The notes beneath the pieces are model-generated. The model did no database searches, was not told where the DNA came from, and saw only the letters and a program-made list of their open reading frames with translations. This document shows, one piece after another, positions 43,142 through 53,755 of a stretch of 64,000 nt of DNA. The position numbers and the translations under genes were made by a program. Every line of letters begins with the position of its first letter. Within the stretch, counting starts at the first letter, position 1. The DNA is from Shimia sp. Alg240-R146. Lineage in GTDB: Bacteria > Pseudomonadota > Alphaproteobacteria > Rhodobacterales > Rhodobacteraceae. Location of the stretch: contig NZ_CAMZOK010000002.1 in assembly GCF_947331465.1 (NCBI RefSeq), positions 744,001-808,000 of the forward strand, written 5' to 3'.

Positions 43142-45115
43142 ATGATTGTAGAGCTTGGCCATTTCGCATTGATCCTCGCAGCCGTCACCGCAATGGTGCA
43201 GGCTATTGTTCCTCTCATTGGTGCGCAAAAGCGCTGGCCCGCGTGGATGGCCGTGGCCGAACCCGCGGCGGGATTACAATTCCTGTTCACAGCCTTTGCG
43301 TTTGCCGCGCTGACCTATGCCTTTGTGACGTCGGATTTCTCGGTGGGGCTGGTGATTTCCAACTCTCACACATTGAAACCGCTGATCTATAAAGTCAGCG
43401 GTGTTTGGGGAAACCACGAAGGGTCGATGCTGTTGTGGGTGTTGATCCTGACGCTGTTTGGGGCCTGCTTGGCGTGGTTCGGAGGCAGTTTGCCGCCGGG
43501 CATTCGCGCGCGGGCGTTGGCGGTACAAAGCGCTGTGGCTGTCGCGTTTTTTGCGTTTATTCTGTTCACGTCCAACCCGTTTGATCGCGTGTTGATTCCG
43601 CCATTTGACGGGCAGGATTTGAACCCGCTGTTGCAGGATGTTGGGCTCGCGCTGCACCCTCCGTTTTTGTATCTCGGCTACGTAGGACTGAGCATGGCGT
43701 TTTCATTTGCCATCGCCGCGTTGATCGAAGGCCGGGTTGATGCGGCTTGGGGCCGTTGGGTGCGTCCGTGGACGTTGGCCGCCTGGATTTTCCTGACCAT
43801 TGGCATCGCGTTGGGCTCTTGGTGGGCCTACTACGAACTTGGTTGGGGCGGTTTCTGGTTTTGGGATCCGGTAGAAAACGCGTCGTTTATGCCATGGCTT
43901 CTGGCTGGTGCCTTGCTGCACTCCGCCATTGTTGTTGAAAAGCGCGAAAGCCTGAAAAGTTGGACGATCCTGCTGGCCATCATGGCCTTTGGCTTCTCGC
44001 TCATAGGGACATTTCTGGTGCGCTCCGGCGTGATCACCTCGGTGCATGCCTTCGCCAATGATCCGGAACGCGGCGTGTTTATCCTCGCAATTCTGGCCTT
44101 TTTCATGGGCGGCGGGTTGATGCTGTTTGCGGCACGCGCCCGCGAGATGGAGGCCAAAGGTGTCTTTGCGATGATCAGCCGGGAGAGCGGGCTTGTACTG
44201 AACAACATCTTGCTCGCGGTGGCGTGCTTTGTGGTGTTCGTCGGCACGATTTGGCCTTTGGTGAGCGAGATGGTTTTTGACCGCACGCTGAGCGTTGGCG
44301 CGCCATTCTTCAACATGGCGTTCACTCCGTTCATGGTTCTTTTGGGCATCGCAATGCCGATTGGCGCGATGCTGAGCTGGAAGCGGGCGACGCTGAACAA
44401 GGTGATCCGACCTCTGATGCCTGCGTTTGTGCTGGCTGTTGCTTTGGCGGGTCTTGTCTGGGCGATGCAGACCGAGCGCAGTTTGCTTGGGCCGGTAGGG
44501 CTGTTTTTGGGCGCATGGCTTGTCTTTGGGTCGATGACCGATGTGTGGACACGCACCGGGCGTGGTGATGTGGCGTCGCGGTTTGCGCGGCTGCGGCGGC
44601 TGCCGGGTGCTGATTGGGGCAAGGCGACGGCACATGCTGGCCTTGGCGTGACAATGTTTGGCGTTGCGGGCCTGATGGCTTGGGAGATGGAAGATATTCG
44701 CGTGGCCTATGAGGGCGAGAGTTACTCTGTGGGGGCGTATGAGTTCACCTTACTGGACGTGCGTGATGAGCGTGGGCCGAACTTTCTAACCACCAAGGCG
44801 GACATTCAAGTCACCAAGGACGGGCGCGATGTGGCGCTGTTGCAACCGGAAAAGCGGTTCTATCCGGTGGCGGGAATGCCGACCACGGAAGCCGCAATTG
44901 ACTATCGCATTCTGCGGGACGTCTATCTGGCCTTGGGGGATCCACAGGCCGACGGTGGCCACATAGTGCGCACCTATATCAAGCCATTGACCAATTGGAT
45001 TTGGTTTGGCTGTTTCATGATGGCCTTGGGCGGGTGTTTCAGCCTGATGGACCGGCGATATCGCGTGGCGGCCGGGGCAAAATCGGCCCCGAAGGCAGGA
45101 GTGCCGGCGGAATGA
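43142..45115 (+). CDS. ccmF: Cytochrome c heme lyase subunit CcmF
   Basis: 657-residue inner-membrane heme-handling protein that, with CcmH (and CcmI), attaches heme to apocytochrome c. The WWD-type tryptophan motif is in GSWWAYYELGWGGFWFWDPVENASFMPWL, and conserved His residues lie in flanking loops. About 15 membrane helices. Start MIVELGHFALILAAV. The stop overlaps ccmH by 4 nt (ATGA). Confidence 0.96.
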   Translation: MIVELGHFALILAAVTAMVQAIVPLIGAQKRWPAWMAVAEPAAGLQFLFTAFAFAALTYAFVTSDFSVGLVISNSHTLKPLIYKVSGVWGNHEGSMLLWVLILTLFGACLAWFGGSLPPGIRARALAVQSAVAVAFFAFILFTSNPFDRVLIPPFDGQDLNPLLQDVGLALHPPFLYLGYVGLSMAFSFAIAALIEGRVDAAWGRWVRPWTLAAWIFLTIGIALGSWWAYYELGWGGFWFWDPVENASFMPWLLAGALLHSAIVVEKRESLKSWTILLAIMAFGFSLIGTFLVRSGVITSVHAFANDPERGVFILAILAFFMGGGLMLFAARAREMEAKGVFAMISRESGLVLNNILLAVACFVVFVGTIWPLVSEMVFDRTLSVGAPFFNMAFTPFMVLLGIAMPIGAMLSWKRATLNKVIRPLMPAFVLAVALAGLVWAMQTERSLLGPVGLFLGAWLVFGSMTDVWTRTGRGDVASRFARLRRLPGADWGKATAHAGLGVTMFGVAGLMAWEMEDIRVAYEGESYSVGAYEFTLLDVRDERGPNFLTTKADIQVTKDGRDVALLQPEKRFYPVAGMPTTEAAIDYRILRDVYLALGDPQADGGHIVRTYIKPLTNWIWFGCFMMALGGCFSLMDRRYRVAAGAKSAPKAGVPAE

Positions 45116-45576
45116 CGTCCTTGAAGCGGATTTTGGCGGCGCTTGTTGTCGCTGTGGCGATGCCAGCGCTGGCGGTGCAACCTGACGAAATTCTGGATGA
45201 TCCCGTGTTGGAAGACCGGGCGCGCGAGATTTCGCAGGACTTGCGGTGTTTGGTGTGTCGCAACGAGAACATCGATGAGTCCAACGCGGATTTGGCGCGG
45301 GATTTACGGGTTCTGGTGCGCGAACGGCTGGTTGCGGGAGACAGCAACGACGCGGTCGTCGATTTTGTCGTGGATCGCTACGGTGAGTATGTATTGCTGC
45401 GACCTCGCACGACCGGCACAAATCTAGTGCTGTACCTTGCAGGACCGTTGATGCTGTTGTTGGCGCTTGGGGTGGCCTTTGGCTATCTGCGCGGCAGATC
45501 CAAGGCACCGGCCCGCACCGAGGCCGGATTGAGCCATACGGAGCAGGCACGACTGGACGAAATCCTTAAAAAGTGA
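45112..45576 (+). CDS. ccmH: Cytochrome c maturation protein CcmH
   Basis: 154-residue periplasmic, membrane-anchored protein with the LRCLVCRNENIDESNADLARDLR motif (Cys46, Cys49), which reduces apocytochrome disulfides before ligation. A signal peptide is followed by the three-helix domain and a C-terminal membrane helix (VLYLAGPLMLLLALGVAFGYL). No TPR extension, so ccmI is separate and is not in the window. Confidence 0.95.
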   Translation: MTSLKRILAALVVAVAMPALAVQPDEILDDPVLEDRAREISQDLRCLVCRNENIDESNADLARDLRVLVRERLVAGDSNDAVVDFVVDRYGEYVLLRPRTTGTNLVLYLAGPLMLLLALGVAFGYLRGRSKAPARTEAGLSHTEQARLDEILKK

Positions 45577-45639
45577 CGCAGGGTCCGGCTGGGAGACGGC
45601 GGACCGGAATGCGATGAAAGAGCAGGACCGGAGGGATTT

Positions 45640-46416
45640 ATGGACTATCAGACGATTTCTTATGAGGTGACGGACGGCGTTGCGGTTGTGACGCTGAACC
45701 GGCCGGATACGTATAACGCCATGACGCAGCAGATGCGGGCCGAGATCACCGACGCGGTGCTGGCCGCGGACAAAGAGGCGCGGGTTCTGGTGCTGACCGG
45801 GGCGGGTAAGGCGTTCTGTTCAGGGCAGGATCTGGGCGACGCGTCAAGTGCAGCGAACCTGAACCTTGAGCGGACGCTGCGCGACGAATATATGCCGATG
45901 ATCCGTGCAATCCGCGAAAGTAAAATCCCGTCAATCTGTGCCGTGAACGGCGCCGCCGCAGGGGCAGGCGCGAACCTTGCGCTGGCGGCGGATGTGGTGA
46001 TTGCCACTGAGAGCGCCTATTTCCTGCAAGCCTTTTCACGGATCGGCCTGATGCCAGATGCAGGTGGCACCTATGAGTTGCCGCGCGCAATGGGTGCAGC
46101 CAAAGCCATGGGGGCGGCGTTGTTTGCCGACAAGATCAGCGCGCGCCAAGCCGATCAGTGGGGCATGATCTGGGAAGCGGTTGCGGACGGCGAATTTGAA
46201 GCTGTTTGGAAAGCGCGCGCCAAGCATTTGGCAGAAGGCCCAACGCTGGCTTATGCCGAGATCAAGGCAGCCATTCAGGAGACCTGGGGCAACGACTGGA
46301 CCAAACAAATGGAACAGGAAGCCAAACGCCAGGGTAAGTTGGGCGGCACCCGTGATTTTCAGGAAGGCATGGTGGCGTTTCTGGACAAGCGCCCCGCGAC
46401 ATACGAGGGGCGCTGA
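45640..46416 (+). CDS. Enoyl-CoA hydratase/isomerase family protein
   Basis: 258-residue crotonase-fold protein, closest in layout to PaaG-type isomerases of phenylacetate breakdown. The oxyanion segments are GAGKAFCSGQDLGD and NGAAAGAGANLALAADVVIATESAYFLQAFSRIGLMPDAGGTYELPRAMG. The Glu/Asp region in LMPDAGGTYE resembles PaaG more than mitochondrial-type hydratases. No other paa gene is nearby, so the substrate is open. Confidence 0.85.
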   Translation: MDYQTISYEVTDGVAVVTLNRPDTYNAMTQQMRAEITDAVLAADKEARVLVLTGAGKAFCSGQDLGDASSAANLNLERTLRDEYMPMIRAIRESKIPSICAVNGAAAGAGANLALAADVVIATESAYFLQAFSRIGLMPDAGGTYELPRAMGAAKAMGAALFADKISARQADQWGMIWEAVADGEFEAVWKARAKHLAEGPTLAYAEIKAAIQETWGNDWTKQMEQEAKRQGKLGGTRDFQEGMVAFLDKRPATYEGR

Positions 46417-46422
46417 TCCGTT

Positions 46423-46929
46423 TCAGCGGTCTTTCAAGCGATCCATAAGGGCCAGCGCTTCGGGCGTTGGCCTTTGTTCTATCCGGCGGTAAACCCGCCC
46501 GTCGATGGTGCGCGTCGCAAGCTTGTGGTCAATCAACGAGCGGCGCAGAAGCACATGGTCATTAAAGCTTAAACCGCCTTTGAGGACCGCGTTGACCTCT
46601 TTTTCCGAGAGATCCTGATGTGCGGGCAGCTGCGCCCAGAATGGCCAAAGGCAGAGGCCCTGCACCTTGGTCCATTTTGGCCAGCGAAACATGCGGCCGG
46701 TGTCGTCAAACACCCGCAGCGCCCGTTTTAGTGCCAATTCGTCGAGGTCAACCTGAGCCGGTTGCGCGGCTTTGAGGTGCTGGTGATTGCGAAATCCCGC
46801 AGCCTTGGCCACAAGCGCGAGCATGGCCGCGTGCCCGGGCAGAGTGTCGGCCTCAGACAGAGATTTGCGCAGTTGTTTGGTGAAAGCCGAGACATCGGCC
46901 ACATAGAGAGGGGTCACGTCCTGAGACAT
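46423..46929 (-). CDS. DUF2087 domain protein
   Basis: 168 residues. The C-terminal half is a DUF2087 domain (FRWPKWTKVQGLCLWPFWAQLPAHQDLSEKEVNAVLKGGLSFNDHVLLRRSLIDHKLATRTIDGRVYRRI), often attached to transcription regulators and resembling a winged helix. The N-terminal part (HAAMLALVAKAAGFRNHQHLKAA) is helical. Start at 46929 has an AAGGA site. Convergent with the enoyl-CoA hydratase gene by 6 nt. A regulatory role is an inference. Confidence 0.78.
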   Translation of the reverse strand: MSQDVTPLYVADVSAFTKQLRKSLSEADTLPGHAAMLALVAKAAGFRNHQHLKAAQPAQVDLDELALKRALRVFDDTGRMFRWPKWTKVQGLCLWPFWAQLPAHQDLSEKEVNAVLKGGLSFNDHVLLRRSLIDHKLATRTIDGRVYRRIEQRPTPEALALMDRLKDR

Positions 46930-47120
46930 GTTTGCATCCTTTGACAGAAGTGCCATCCGCAAAGCGGGGTCGATGGCCGCCCTTGTCGACGGCACGAAAC
47001 AAAGGTGCTGTCGAAAAGATATATCGCAGGTTTAGCAAAGTCTGATGACCGGCGGCGCCTGGGTGAACTGCGGACCCTCAGGGATCTGTAGCGCGCGCGG
47101 AATCTAAGCACAATAGCAAC

Positions 47121-47151
47121 GAAAAAGGCCGCCCCCAATGGGGACGGCCTT
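47121..47151 (-). terminator. Rho-independent terminator of gltA
   Basis: Stem AAGGCCG (47125-47131) with CGGCCTT (47145-47151) plus inner CCCC/GGGG pairs, 3-nt loop, then T run on the minus strand, 19 nt after the gltA stop. Confidence 0.85.
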
Positions 47152-47169
47152 GCAACAGGTGTCGAAACC

Positions 47170-48465
47170 TTAGCGGTTTTCGATGTCAGTGTAGGAGCGT
47201 GTGTCTTCACCCAGATACAGCTGACGTGGGCGGCCGATTTTGTGGCCGGGATCAGACAGCTGTTCTTTCCACTGCGAGATCCAGCCGACGGTGCGCGACA
47301 GTGCAAAGATCGGTGTGAACATCGAGGTAGGGAAGCCCATCGCTTCGAGGATGATGCCGGAATAGAAGTCGACGTTCGGGAACAGCTTCTTGTCCTTGAA
47401 GTAGGGGTCGTTGAGTGCGATGTGCTCAAGCTCTTTGGCGACCTGCAGCAGAGGGTTGTCTTCGACGCCCATCAGTTCCAGCACTTCGTCGGCCGACTGT
47501 TTCATCACCGTCGCGCGCGGGTCCATGTTTTTGTAAACACGGTGGCCAAAGCCCATCAGGCGGAACGGGTCTTCTTTGTCTTTGGCGCGCTTGATGTATT
47601 CAGGGATGCGATCAACCGACCCGATTTCCTTGAGCATCTCGAGACACGCTTGGTTTGCGCCACCATGGGCAGGACCCCAGAGGCAAGCGATGCCAGCCGC
47701 GATACAGGCGAAGGGGTTCGCACCGGAAGAAGACGCCAGACGCACAGTCGAGGTCGAGGCGTTTTGCTCGTGGTCGGCGTGCAATGTGAAGATACGGTCC
47801 ATGGCGCGTGCCAGGATCGGGTTCACTTCGTACTCTTCAGCAGGCACGGCAAAGCACATACGCAGGAAGTTGGACGCGTAATCCAGATCGTTGCGCGGAT
47901 ACACAAACGGCTGACCGATGGTGTATTTATAAGCCATCGCGGCGATTGTCGGCATCTTGGCGATCAGGCGGTGCGACGCGATTTCACGCTGGCGCGGATC
48001 GTTGATGTCGGTGGAGTCGTGGTAGAAGGCAGACATAGCGCCAACGACGCCGGTCATGATCGCCATTGGGTGCGCGTCACGGCGGAAGCCACGGAAGAAG
48101 TTGACCATCTGCTCGTGCAGCATCGTGTGATGCGTGATGGTGTGTTCAAACTTTTCCAACTCAGCTGCAGTTGGCAGGGCACCGTACAAAAGCAGGTAAC
48201 AGACTTCGAGATAATGCGATTTCTCGGCCAGATCACCGATAGGGTAGCCGCGGTGAGTCAGGATGCCGGCTTCGCCGTCGATATAGGTGATCGTCGAATC
48301 GCAGGACGCGGTCGAGGTGAAGCCCGGGTCGTAAGTGAAGACACCAGCTTGACCATAGAGTTTACGGATGTCCAATACGTCCGGCCCGGAGGTGGGCGAG
48401 TAGATTGGCAAATCGAAAGTCGCGCCCTCAATCGTTAGAGTTGCAGTTTTCTGGGTCTCAGACAT
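47170..48465 (-). CDS. gltA: Citrate synthase
   Basis: 431-residue type II citrate synthase. Family signatures [20 protein letters not shown] and the catalytic histidine/aspartate region ([50 protein letters not shown]) are present. The start at 48465 ([22 protein letters not shown]) has an AAGGAA ribosome-binding site; the longer frame upstream is not coding. Ends with a strong terminator. Confidence 0.97.
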   Translation of the reverse strand: MSETQKTATLTIEGATFDLPIYSPTSGPDVLDIRKLYGQAGVFTYDPGFTSTASCDSTITYIDGEAGILTHRGYPIGDLAEKSHYLEVCYLLLYGALPTAAELEKFEHTITHHTMLHEQMVNFFRGFRRDAHPMAIMTGVVGAMSAFYHDSTDINDPRQREIASHRLIAKMPTIAAMAYKYTIGQPFVYPRNDLDYASNFLRMCFAVPAEEYEVNPILARAMDRIFTLHADHEQNASTSTVRLASSSGANPFACIAAGIACLWGPAHGGANQACLEMLKEIGSVDRIPEYIKRAKDKEDPFRLMGFGHRVYKNMDPRATVMKQSADEVLELMGVEDNPLLQVAKELEHIALNDPYFKDKKLFPNVDFYSGIILEAMGFPTSMFTPIFALSRTVGWISQWKEQLSDPGHKIGRPRQLYLGEDTRSYTDIENR

Positions 48466-49162
48466 CACTGTATTCCTTTTCTTCATGCGCACGACAAGTG
48501 AAGTCGCGGCGGTGTCCCTGCCAATGCCGCGGTGTGCATATCGCAACCGTCAGTATTGGCGCCATGTGTGTTTGGCATGCGCTTGGCGCGGTTCAGTTGC
48601 GCGCGGCTCGCCCATTGTTTTTCGCGCCTGCGTGGCATTTCCTGCGGGTCCGACGTCACGACTTGCACAAGGTCACGTCATGTCACGGGTCCGCATTGCC
48701 CAAGCGTAAAAATTGGCCCGCCAGGCGGCTACAAGCGTCTTGCGCGATGAGCTAACATTTTGCAGCTGCGGCGTCAATTCTTTCAGTATACAAAGGGATA
48801 CCATGAGGGGGTTGAGTTAACTTCTCTTGGTGTTTTTCAACAGTCCGTGAACCGACTTACTATTTTGTTTCATAACGATTTTTATCGCCAAATAGATTGT
48901 GAATGAGCTGCGGCGTCCTGTCCTGCGTAGAAATACGGTATGTGGTGTGTGGTGAATTTTGACCGGCGAATGAGGACAATTTGAATGGCCTTTTGCAGCA
49001 GTGCAGCACTGAGGATTGTGGGTGCTGTGATCGGGGAGCAATTTCCGGCGGCGACGGCGGTGATGGAATCACCAAGTGGCTCGCCTTTTAACGTTTCGGT
49101 AATCATCGCTGCCTAACCTAAAAATTGTTTAAAAAATAGATTCAAAGGCCACCAGTTTGCGC
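48466..49162. other. Long gap between gltA and comEC
   Basis: About 700 nt with no convincing gene. Only short frames exist, for example a 43-codon plus-strand frame at 48986-49117 and a 74-codon minus-strand frame at 48882-49106; neither resembles a family or has a strong ribosome-binding site. The right half is more AT-rich than the flanks. In Rhodobacter- and Rhizobium-type genomes gltX usually lies between comEC and gltA; no trace of it can be seen here. Confidence 0.5.
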
Positions 49163-51205
49163 ATGATCCGAAATTTCAGGATCGCCGTTTTGGAACAGCA
49201 GGGGCATCTGTTTAATTGGGTGCCTGTCTGTTTGGGCGGCGGGATCGGGACATATTTTCTGCTGCGGTTTGAACCCACTGTGGCGCTGCTTTGTCTGGTG
49301 ATGGCGATCGCCGCCGGCGCCGCCTTGATCGCGCATGGGCGGGAAACGGATACTGCAGCACTGGTGTGGTGTTTGACGTTGGTTTTGACGGGTTTCACCC
49401 TGGCAGGCGTGCGCGCACAGAGCGTGGCGGCGCCGGTGTTGGGATTTCGGTATTATGGCCCAATTGAAGGTCGGGTTGTCGGATTGGATCGATCGGCATC
49501 CGACGCGGTTCGGGTGACCTTGACGGATGTGGTGCTTGAGAACGTGGCGCCAATTCGGACCCCGCACAAAGTTCGGGTGTCTTTGCACGCGCGTGAGGAC
49601 GGTACAGCTCCAAAGCCTGGAATGATCGTGGGCACAACCGGACATTTATCTCCGCCTGCGGGCCCGGTGGAGCCGGGAGGTTTTGATTTTCAAAGGCACG
49701 CCTGGTTCCAGAGATTAGGCGCAATTGGCTACAGCCGAACGCCGTTGGTGACTTTGAGCAGCACTGAAGGGAACGCGACGATTCTTGCGCTTCGGATGCG
49801 CTTGTCCAAAGCGATTCAGACACGCATGCCACCACAGGTTGCGGGGTTCGCGGCAGCGGTCACAACCGGCGACCGTTCAGCAATATCACAAGATGTGTTG
49901 GAATCATTGCGCATCGCCAATCTGGCGCATTTGTTGGCGATTTCCGGTCTTCACATGGGTCTGTTGGCGGCCTTTGTGTTTGGCGCTGTCAGGGTTGGCG
50001 TGGCCGTGATCCCGCCATTGGCGGTACGAATAAATGGGAAAAAGGCGGCCGCGGTGGTCGCCTTGGCGGCATCTGCTGCGTATCTGGTGGTTTCTGGTGG
50101 AAGTGTATCAACCCAGCGTGCTTTTGTGATGACCGCCGTGATGCTGACCGCGATTTTGCTGGACCGGCGCGCGCTCAGCTTGAGAGCGGTGGCCGTTGCG
50201 GCGACGATTGTGTTGACGATGCGCCCGGAGGCCCTGTTGGGGCCGGGATTTCAGATGTCATTTGCGGCCACAACTGCGCTTGTGGCGGTGTTTGGCGGGC
50301 TGCGCGACCGTGAGATCCCCTTGGGGCCAAAGTGGTTTCGTCCGGTAAGTGCAGTCGTGGTGTCGTCACTGGTGGCGGGATTGGCCACCGCGCCGTTTGC
50401 AGCCATGCATTTCAATCACTTGGCCCACTATGGATTGCCCGCCAATCTGATGTCTGTGCCGGTCATGGGCACGATCGTTGTTCCCGCAGCAGTGCTTGCG
50501 GGGGTGCTGAGCCTGTTGGGGCTGGAAGCCGTACCATTGTGGATCATGGCGCAGGGGTTGAGTTGGATACAGGGCGTGGCGAGTTTTTTCAGCTCACTTG
50601 AAGGCGCGCGCAGTTTTGTTGTGACGCCGGGCGGTTGGGTGCTGCCGCTGGTGGCGTTTGGTGCGCTGTGGGTGATCCTCTGGCGCAAACCGTCACGTTG
50701 GGGCGGGGTTGGCTGCTTGGTTTTAGCAGGAGTATTGTGGAGCCAGACAGAGCGCCCGGACATTCTTATCTCGGACACAGGTGGATTGGTCGGGCTCATG
50801 ACTGCTGATGGTCGGGCGCTGTCAAAGCCGCGCGGAAATGGTTTTGTTGCTCGCAGTTGGTTGGAAAATGACGGCAGTGCCCGAGATCAGGAAGATGCGG
50901 CAAGTCGTTGGGACGCATCGGAAAAGGGCATGTCTGTGATGCCGATTGTGGGGCAGGGCCGATTGATCCATCTATCCGGAAAGCGCGCCTTGTCTGCGTT
51001 TCAGGGCTGCCATCAAGGGGACATTCTGGTCACAAATCAGACGTCAGACATCCGTTGGGCATGCCAAAGCTTTGGTCCTGAAAACCTTCGTGTTCTGGGC
51101 GCGGTGGCGATTCAGATATCGCCTTCCGGCCCCAAGGTGGTCAGCGCGCGGCAGGTCAGCGGGCGGCGTCTGTGGCACGCAACGCTGCCACATTCGGATC
51201 AATAG
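49163..51205 (+). CDS. comEC: ComEC/Rec2 family competence protein
   Basis: 680-residue polytopic membrane protein of DNA uptake. The central competence domain carries [12 protein letters not shown] and many helices, with the N-terminal OB-like part ([26 protein letters not shown]). No C-terminal nuclease-type metallo-lactamase domain is seen, so it is the short type. A TTG two codons upstream is possible; I use the ATG at 49163. It overlaps lexA, on the opposite strand, by 7 nt. ComEC is the inner-membrane channel by which gene-transfer-agent or free DNA enters the cell. Confidence 0.92.
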   Translation: MIRNFRIAVLEQQGHLFNWVPVCLGGGIGTYFLLRFEPTVALLCLVMAIAAGAALIAHGRETDTAALVWCLTLVLTGFTLAGVRAQSVAAPVLGFRYYGPIEGRVVGLDRSASDAVRVTLTDVVLENVAPIRTPHKVRVSLHAREDGTAPKPGMIVGTTGHLSPPAGPVEPGGFDFQRHAWFQRLGAIGYSRTPLVTLSSTEGNATILALRMRLSKAIQTRMPPQVAGFAAAVTTGDRSAISQDVLESLRIANLAHLLAISGLHMGLLAAFVFGAVRVGVAVIPPLAVRINGKKAAAVVALAASAAYLVVSGGSVSTQRAFVMTAVMLTAILLDRRALSLRAVAVAATIVLTMRPEALLGPGFQMSFAATTALVAVFGGLRDREIPLGPKWFRPVSAVVVSSLVAGLATAPFAAMHFNHLAHYGLPANLMSVPVMGTIVVPAAVLAGVLSLLGLEAVPLWIMAQGLSWIQGVASFFSSLEGARSFVVTPGGWVLPLVAFGALWVILWRKPSRWGGVGCLVLAGVLWSQTERPDILISDTGGLVGLMTADGRALSKPRGNGFVARSWLENDGSARDQEDAASRWDASEKGMSVMPIVGQGRLIHLSGKRALSAFQGCHQGDILVTNQTSDIRWACQSFGPENLRVLGAVAIQISPSGPKVVSARQVSGRRLWHATLPHSDQ

Positions 51206-51906
51206 GTGCGGATCAAACCAACCAGTTTACCCTGCACTTTGACCTTATCCTCCGGATAAACGCGGGTCTCATACGCGGGGTTCGCCGCCTCAAGCGCAAT
51301 GGACGTGCCATTGTGGTGGAACTTTTTCAGCGTCGCTTCCTGATCTTCGACCAAGGCCACAACGATGTCGCCGTTGTCGGCGGTCGTGGTCTCGGCAATG
51401 ATGACAACGTCGCCGTCATTGATACCCGCGTCGATCATCGAATCGCCTTTGACTTCAAGCGCATAGTGGCTTGAGCCAGGTGCAAGCATCTGTCCGGGCA
51501 CGGCGACGTGGTGGTCCACATGGCTGATGGCTTCGATTGGTACACCGGCGGCGATTTTACCCATGACCGGCAGTTCACGTGCGTGCAATTGGATTCTGTC
51601 GGAGGCCAAATTCGCAGGTTGCGCGGGCGAGGGGTGTGGACCTTCGATGACTTTGGGCTGAAATCCGGCCGCGGTGGGCGTGCCACCCATGCTTTCAGGT
51701 AGTTTTACGATCTCGATTGCGCGGGCGCGGTGGGCAAGACGGCGGATGAACCCACGTTCTTCGAGTGCGGTGATTAACCTGTGGATACCGGACTTGGACC
51801 GCAAATCCAGCGCGTCTTTCATTTCGTCAAAGCTGGGCGGCACACCGTCACGTTGCAGGCGGGTGTGAATGAACTCCAGAAGATCGAGCTGTTTTTTGGT
51901 TAACAT
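51199..51906 (-). CDS. lexA: LexA repressor
   Basis: 235-residue SOS repressor: N-terminal winged helix ([55 protein letters not shown]), then the S24 peptidase domain with the cleavage site Ala120-Gly121 (KIAAGVPIE), catalytic Ser156 (KGDSM) and Lys194 (ATLKKF). Everything needed for RecA-stimulated self-cleavage is in place. A GTTC-N7-GTTC operator lies 91 nt upstream, so it autoregulates. Confidence 0.97.
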   Translation of the reverse strand: MLTKKQLDLLEFIHTRLQRDGVPPSFDEMKDALDLRSKSGIHRLITALEERGFIRRLAHRARAIEIVKLPESMGGTPTAAGFQPKVIEGPHPSPAQPANLASDRIQLHARELPVMGKIAAGVPIEAISHVDHHVAVPGQMLAPGSSHYALEVKGDSMIDAGINDGDVVIIAETTTADNGDIVVALVEDQEATLKKFHHNGTSIALEAANPAYETRVYPEDKVKVQGKLVGLIRTY

Positions 51907-51996
51907 GGGACTGCTCCCCCTTGTGTCTGACCCGGGTCGGTTTTGCCTTTAAAGGAACGGCCTTAGAGTGGGCGTTTCCTGTGGGTTATTCCCTTT

Positions 51997-52011
51997 GTTC
52001 TATTCATGTTC
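51997..52011 (-). promoter_or_regulatory. LexA operator (SOS box) upstream of lexA
   Basis: GTTCTATTCATGTTC, a perfect match to the alphaproteobacterial SOS box GTTC-N7-GTTC, in the space between moeA and lexA, 91 nt upstream of the lexA start codon. A second, degenerate site (GAAC-N7-AAAC, 52036-52050) lies 25 nt further upstream. Confidence 0.9.
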
Positions 52012-52106
52012 TTGTTTTGTGTCAAAACTTTTTGTGAACATAGCGGAAACATAGGCGGGACGGTCTGCCTGAGTTTGTGCGTAACATTATGTAAAGTAAT
52101 AAGAAA

Positions 52107-53282
52107 TCAGAGTGAAAGGTATTGGACTTCGGTGCCCTTTGTCATTGCCCTTGCGTGTGGCGGCGCAATGAGAAGGGCATTGGCAGTGCTCAAAACGGTT
52201 AACAAGCTGCTGTCCTGATTGTCAAAAACGCGGATCGTGCCGTTCTCGACATTGGCGCGCATGTAGTGTTGCCGCGGGCCGTTTGGCGGCAAGTCGTGCG
52301 CAAGTTGTGCCGTCTGTTCCGGCGAAGCGGATTGACCAAGGCCCAGCATGGCGCGGACGGCAGGCAGAACAAAGACTTGCCCGCAAACAAGGGCCGAGAC
52401 AGGATTTCCGGGCAGGCCAATCATCATGGTGCCATTGGTCAACGTGCCAGCCATGAGCGGTTTGCCCGGGCGCATGGCGATTTTGTAGAAACTGCGTTCC
52501 ATCCCGAGACTGGCCGCGACATCGCCAACCAGATCGTGATCGCCTACTGAGGCACCACCGATTGTGATCAGCAGGTCCGCGTTATCAATCAGTGAAAATG
52601 CGGTTTTAAGCGAGTTTTCGGTGTCACTTGCGATCGGCAATAGGCGCGCCTCGCATCCCGCATCCAGCAACATCGCCTGTAGGCCAAAGGAGTTGGATGC
52701 GATGATTTGATCCGGGCCGGGGGTTTCGCCGGGCATCACCAACTCGTCGCCGGTTGCCAGGATCGCCACTCGTGGGCGACGGGCGACGGTGACTGCAGCG
52801 ATGTTCATCGCCGCCATCAAAGCAATATCATTGGGGCGTAAAATTGTTGGTGCATCAATGGTTTGGCCGACCTTGAAGTCGCCACCTGCGGGACGGATGT
52901 TGGTGCCGGTTCCAAGTCGGTCAGTGATTGTGATCGTGTCGCCGGTGCGATCAATGTCTTCCTGAATGACGACGTGGCCTGCGCCGTCCGGCACTGGTGC
53001 CCCTGTAAAGATGCGGACGGCCTGACCGGAGGAAATAGTTCCGTCAAACGCGTGGCCTGCGGCGGCTTCGCCGATAACAGCGTAGGATGCGCCCGGCGCA
53101 ACGCCTTCGGCGCTGACGGCATAACCATCCATTGCCGAGGCCGAAAACGGTGGTTGATCGCGGGTAGCAGCAACCGGTTGCGCAAGTACGCGGCCGTTGG
53201 CCTGCGCCAAAGGGATGGTTTCGGTGGGCAATGGTTTGGTGAGCAAAAAGAGTTGGTCGAGCGCCTCGGAAACGGAAATCAT
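52107..53282 (-). CDS. moeA: Molybdopterin molybdenumtransferase MoeA
   Basis: 391-residue enzyme that inserts molybdenum into molybdopterin. The MoeA domains are visible: SAMDGYAV near residue 49, the MoCF domain with [28 protein letters not shown] and [13 protein letters not shown], and a C-terminal beta part. The stop of moaC overlaps its start by 4 nt (ATGA), so the moaC-moeA pair is coupled. Confidence 0.94.
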   Translation of the reverse strand: MISVSEALDQLFLLTKPLPTETIPLAQANGRVLAQPVAATRDQPPFSASAMDGYAVSAEGVAPGASYAVIGEAAAGHAFDGTISSGQAVRIFTGAPVPDGAGHVVIQEDIDRTGDTITITDRLGTGTNIRPAGGDFKVGQTIDAPTILRPNDIALMAAMNIAAVTVARRPRVAILATGDELVMPGETPGPDQIIASNSFGLQAMLLDAGCEARLLPIASDTENSLKTAFSLIDNADLLITIGGASVGDHDLVGDVAASLGMERSFYKIAMRPGKPLMAGTLTNGTMMIGLPGNPVSALVCGQVFVLPAVRAMLGLGQSASPEQTAQLAHDLPPNGPRQHYMRANVENGTIRVFDNQDSSLLTVLSTANALLIAPPHARAMTKGTEVQYLSL

Positions 53283-53755
53283 TTGGCTTCGAACCGCCCG
53301 GATTTTCCGCCATCCTTTAAGATCACTCGAATGCCACCAATTTCCATTTCCTTGTCCACGGCTTTGGACATGTCATAAACAGTGAGAGCTGCGACATTGA
53401 CTGCGGTCAACGCCTCCATCTCGACCCCCGTTTGGCCGGTTGTTTTCACTGTGGCCTCGATGCGCACACCGGGCAGGCTGGCATCGGGGGTCAGTTCCAC
53501 CGCAACCTTGGTAATCGGCAAAGGATGGCAGAGCGGTATGAGGTCTGAGCACTTCTTGGCACCCATGATGCCGGCAAGGCGAGCGACCCCAAGAACGTCG
53601 CCCTTCTTGGAGCGACCTTCAGTAATGATTTCATAGGTTTGTTTCGCCATCTTCACCCAACCCTCGGCGGTGGCGACACGGGAGGTTACGGCCTTTTCAG
53701 AGACGTCCACCATATGGGCGTCGCCTTTGCCGTCAAAATGGGTGAGGCCACTCAT
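53279..53755 (-). CDS. moaC: Cyclic pyranopterin monophosphate synthase MoaC
   Basis: 158-residue enzyme of molybdenum cofactor synthesis. Family segments [35 protein letters not shown], and [31 protein letters not shown] carry the catalytic Asp/Lys pair. The ATG at 53755 overlaps the trpC stop by one base; a GTG one codon upstream is not needed. Confidence 0.96.
   Translation of the reverse strand: MSGLTHFDGKGDAHMVDVSEKAVTSRVATAEGWVKMAKQTYEIITEGRSKKGDVLGVARLAGIMGAKKCSDLIPLCHPLPITKVAVELTPDASLPGVRIEATVKTTGQTGVEMEALTAVNVAALTVYDMSKAVDKEMEIGGIRVILKDGGKSGRFEAK

Noticed and set aside
47242-48438. A 398-codon open frame opposite gltA
   Set aside because: Shadow of citrate synthase; no ribosome-binding site or recognisable domain.
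48882-49106. Minus-strand 74-codon frame in the gltA-comEC gap
   Set aside because: Weak ribosome-binding site, no family resemblance, and overlapping alternatives in other frames.
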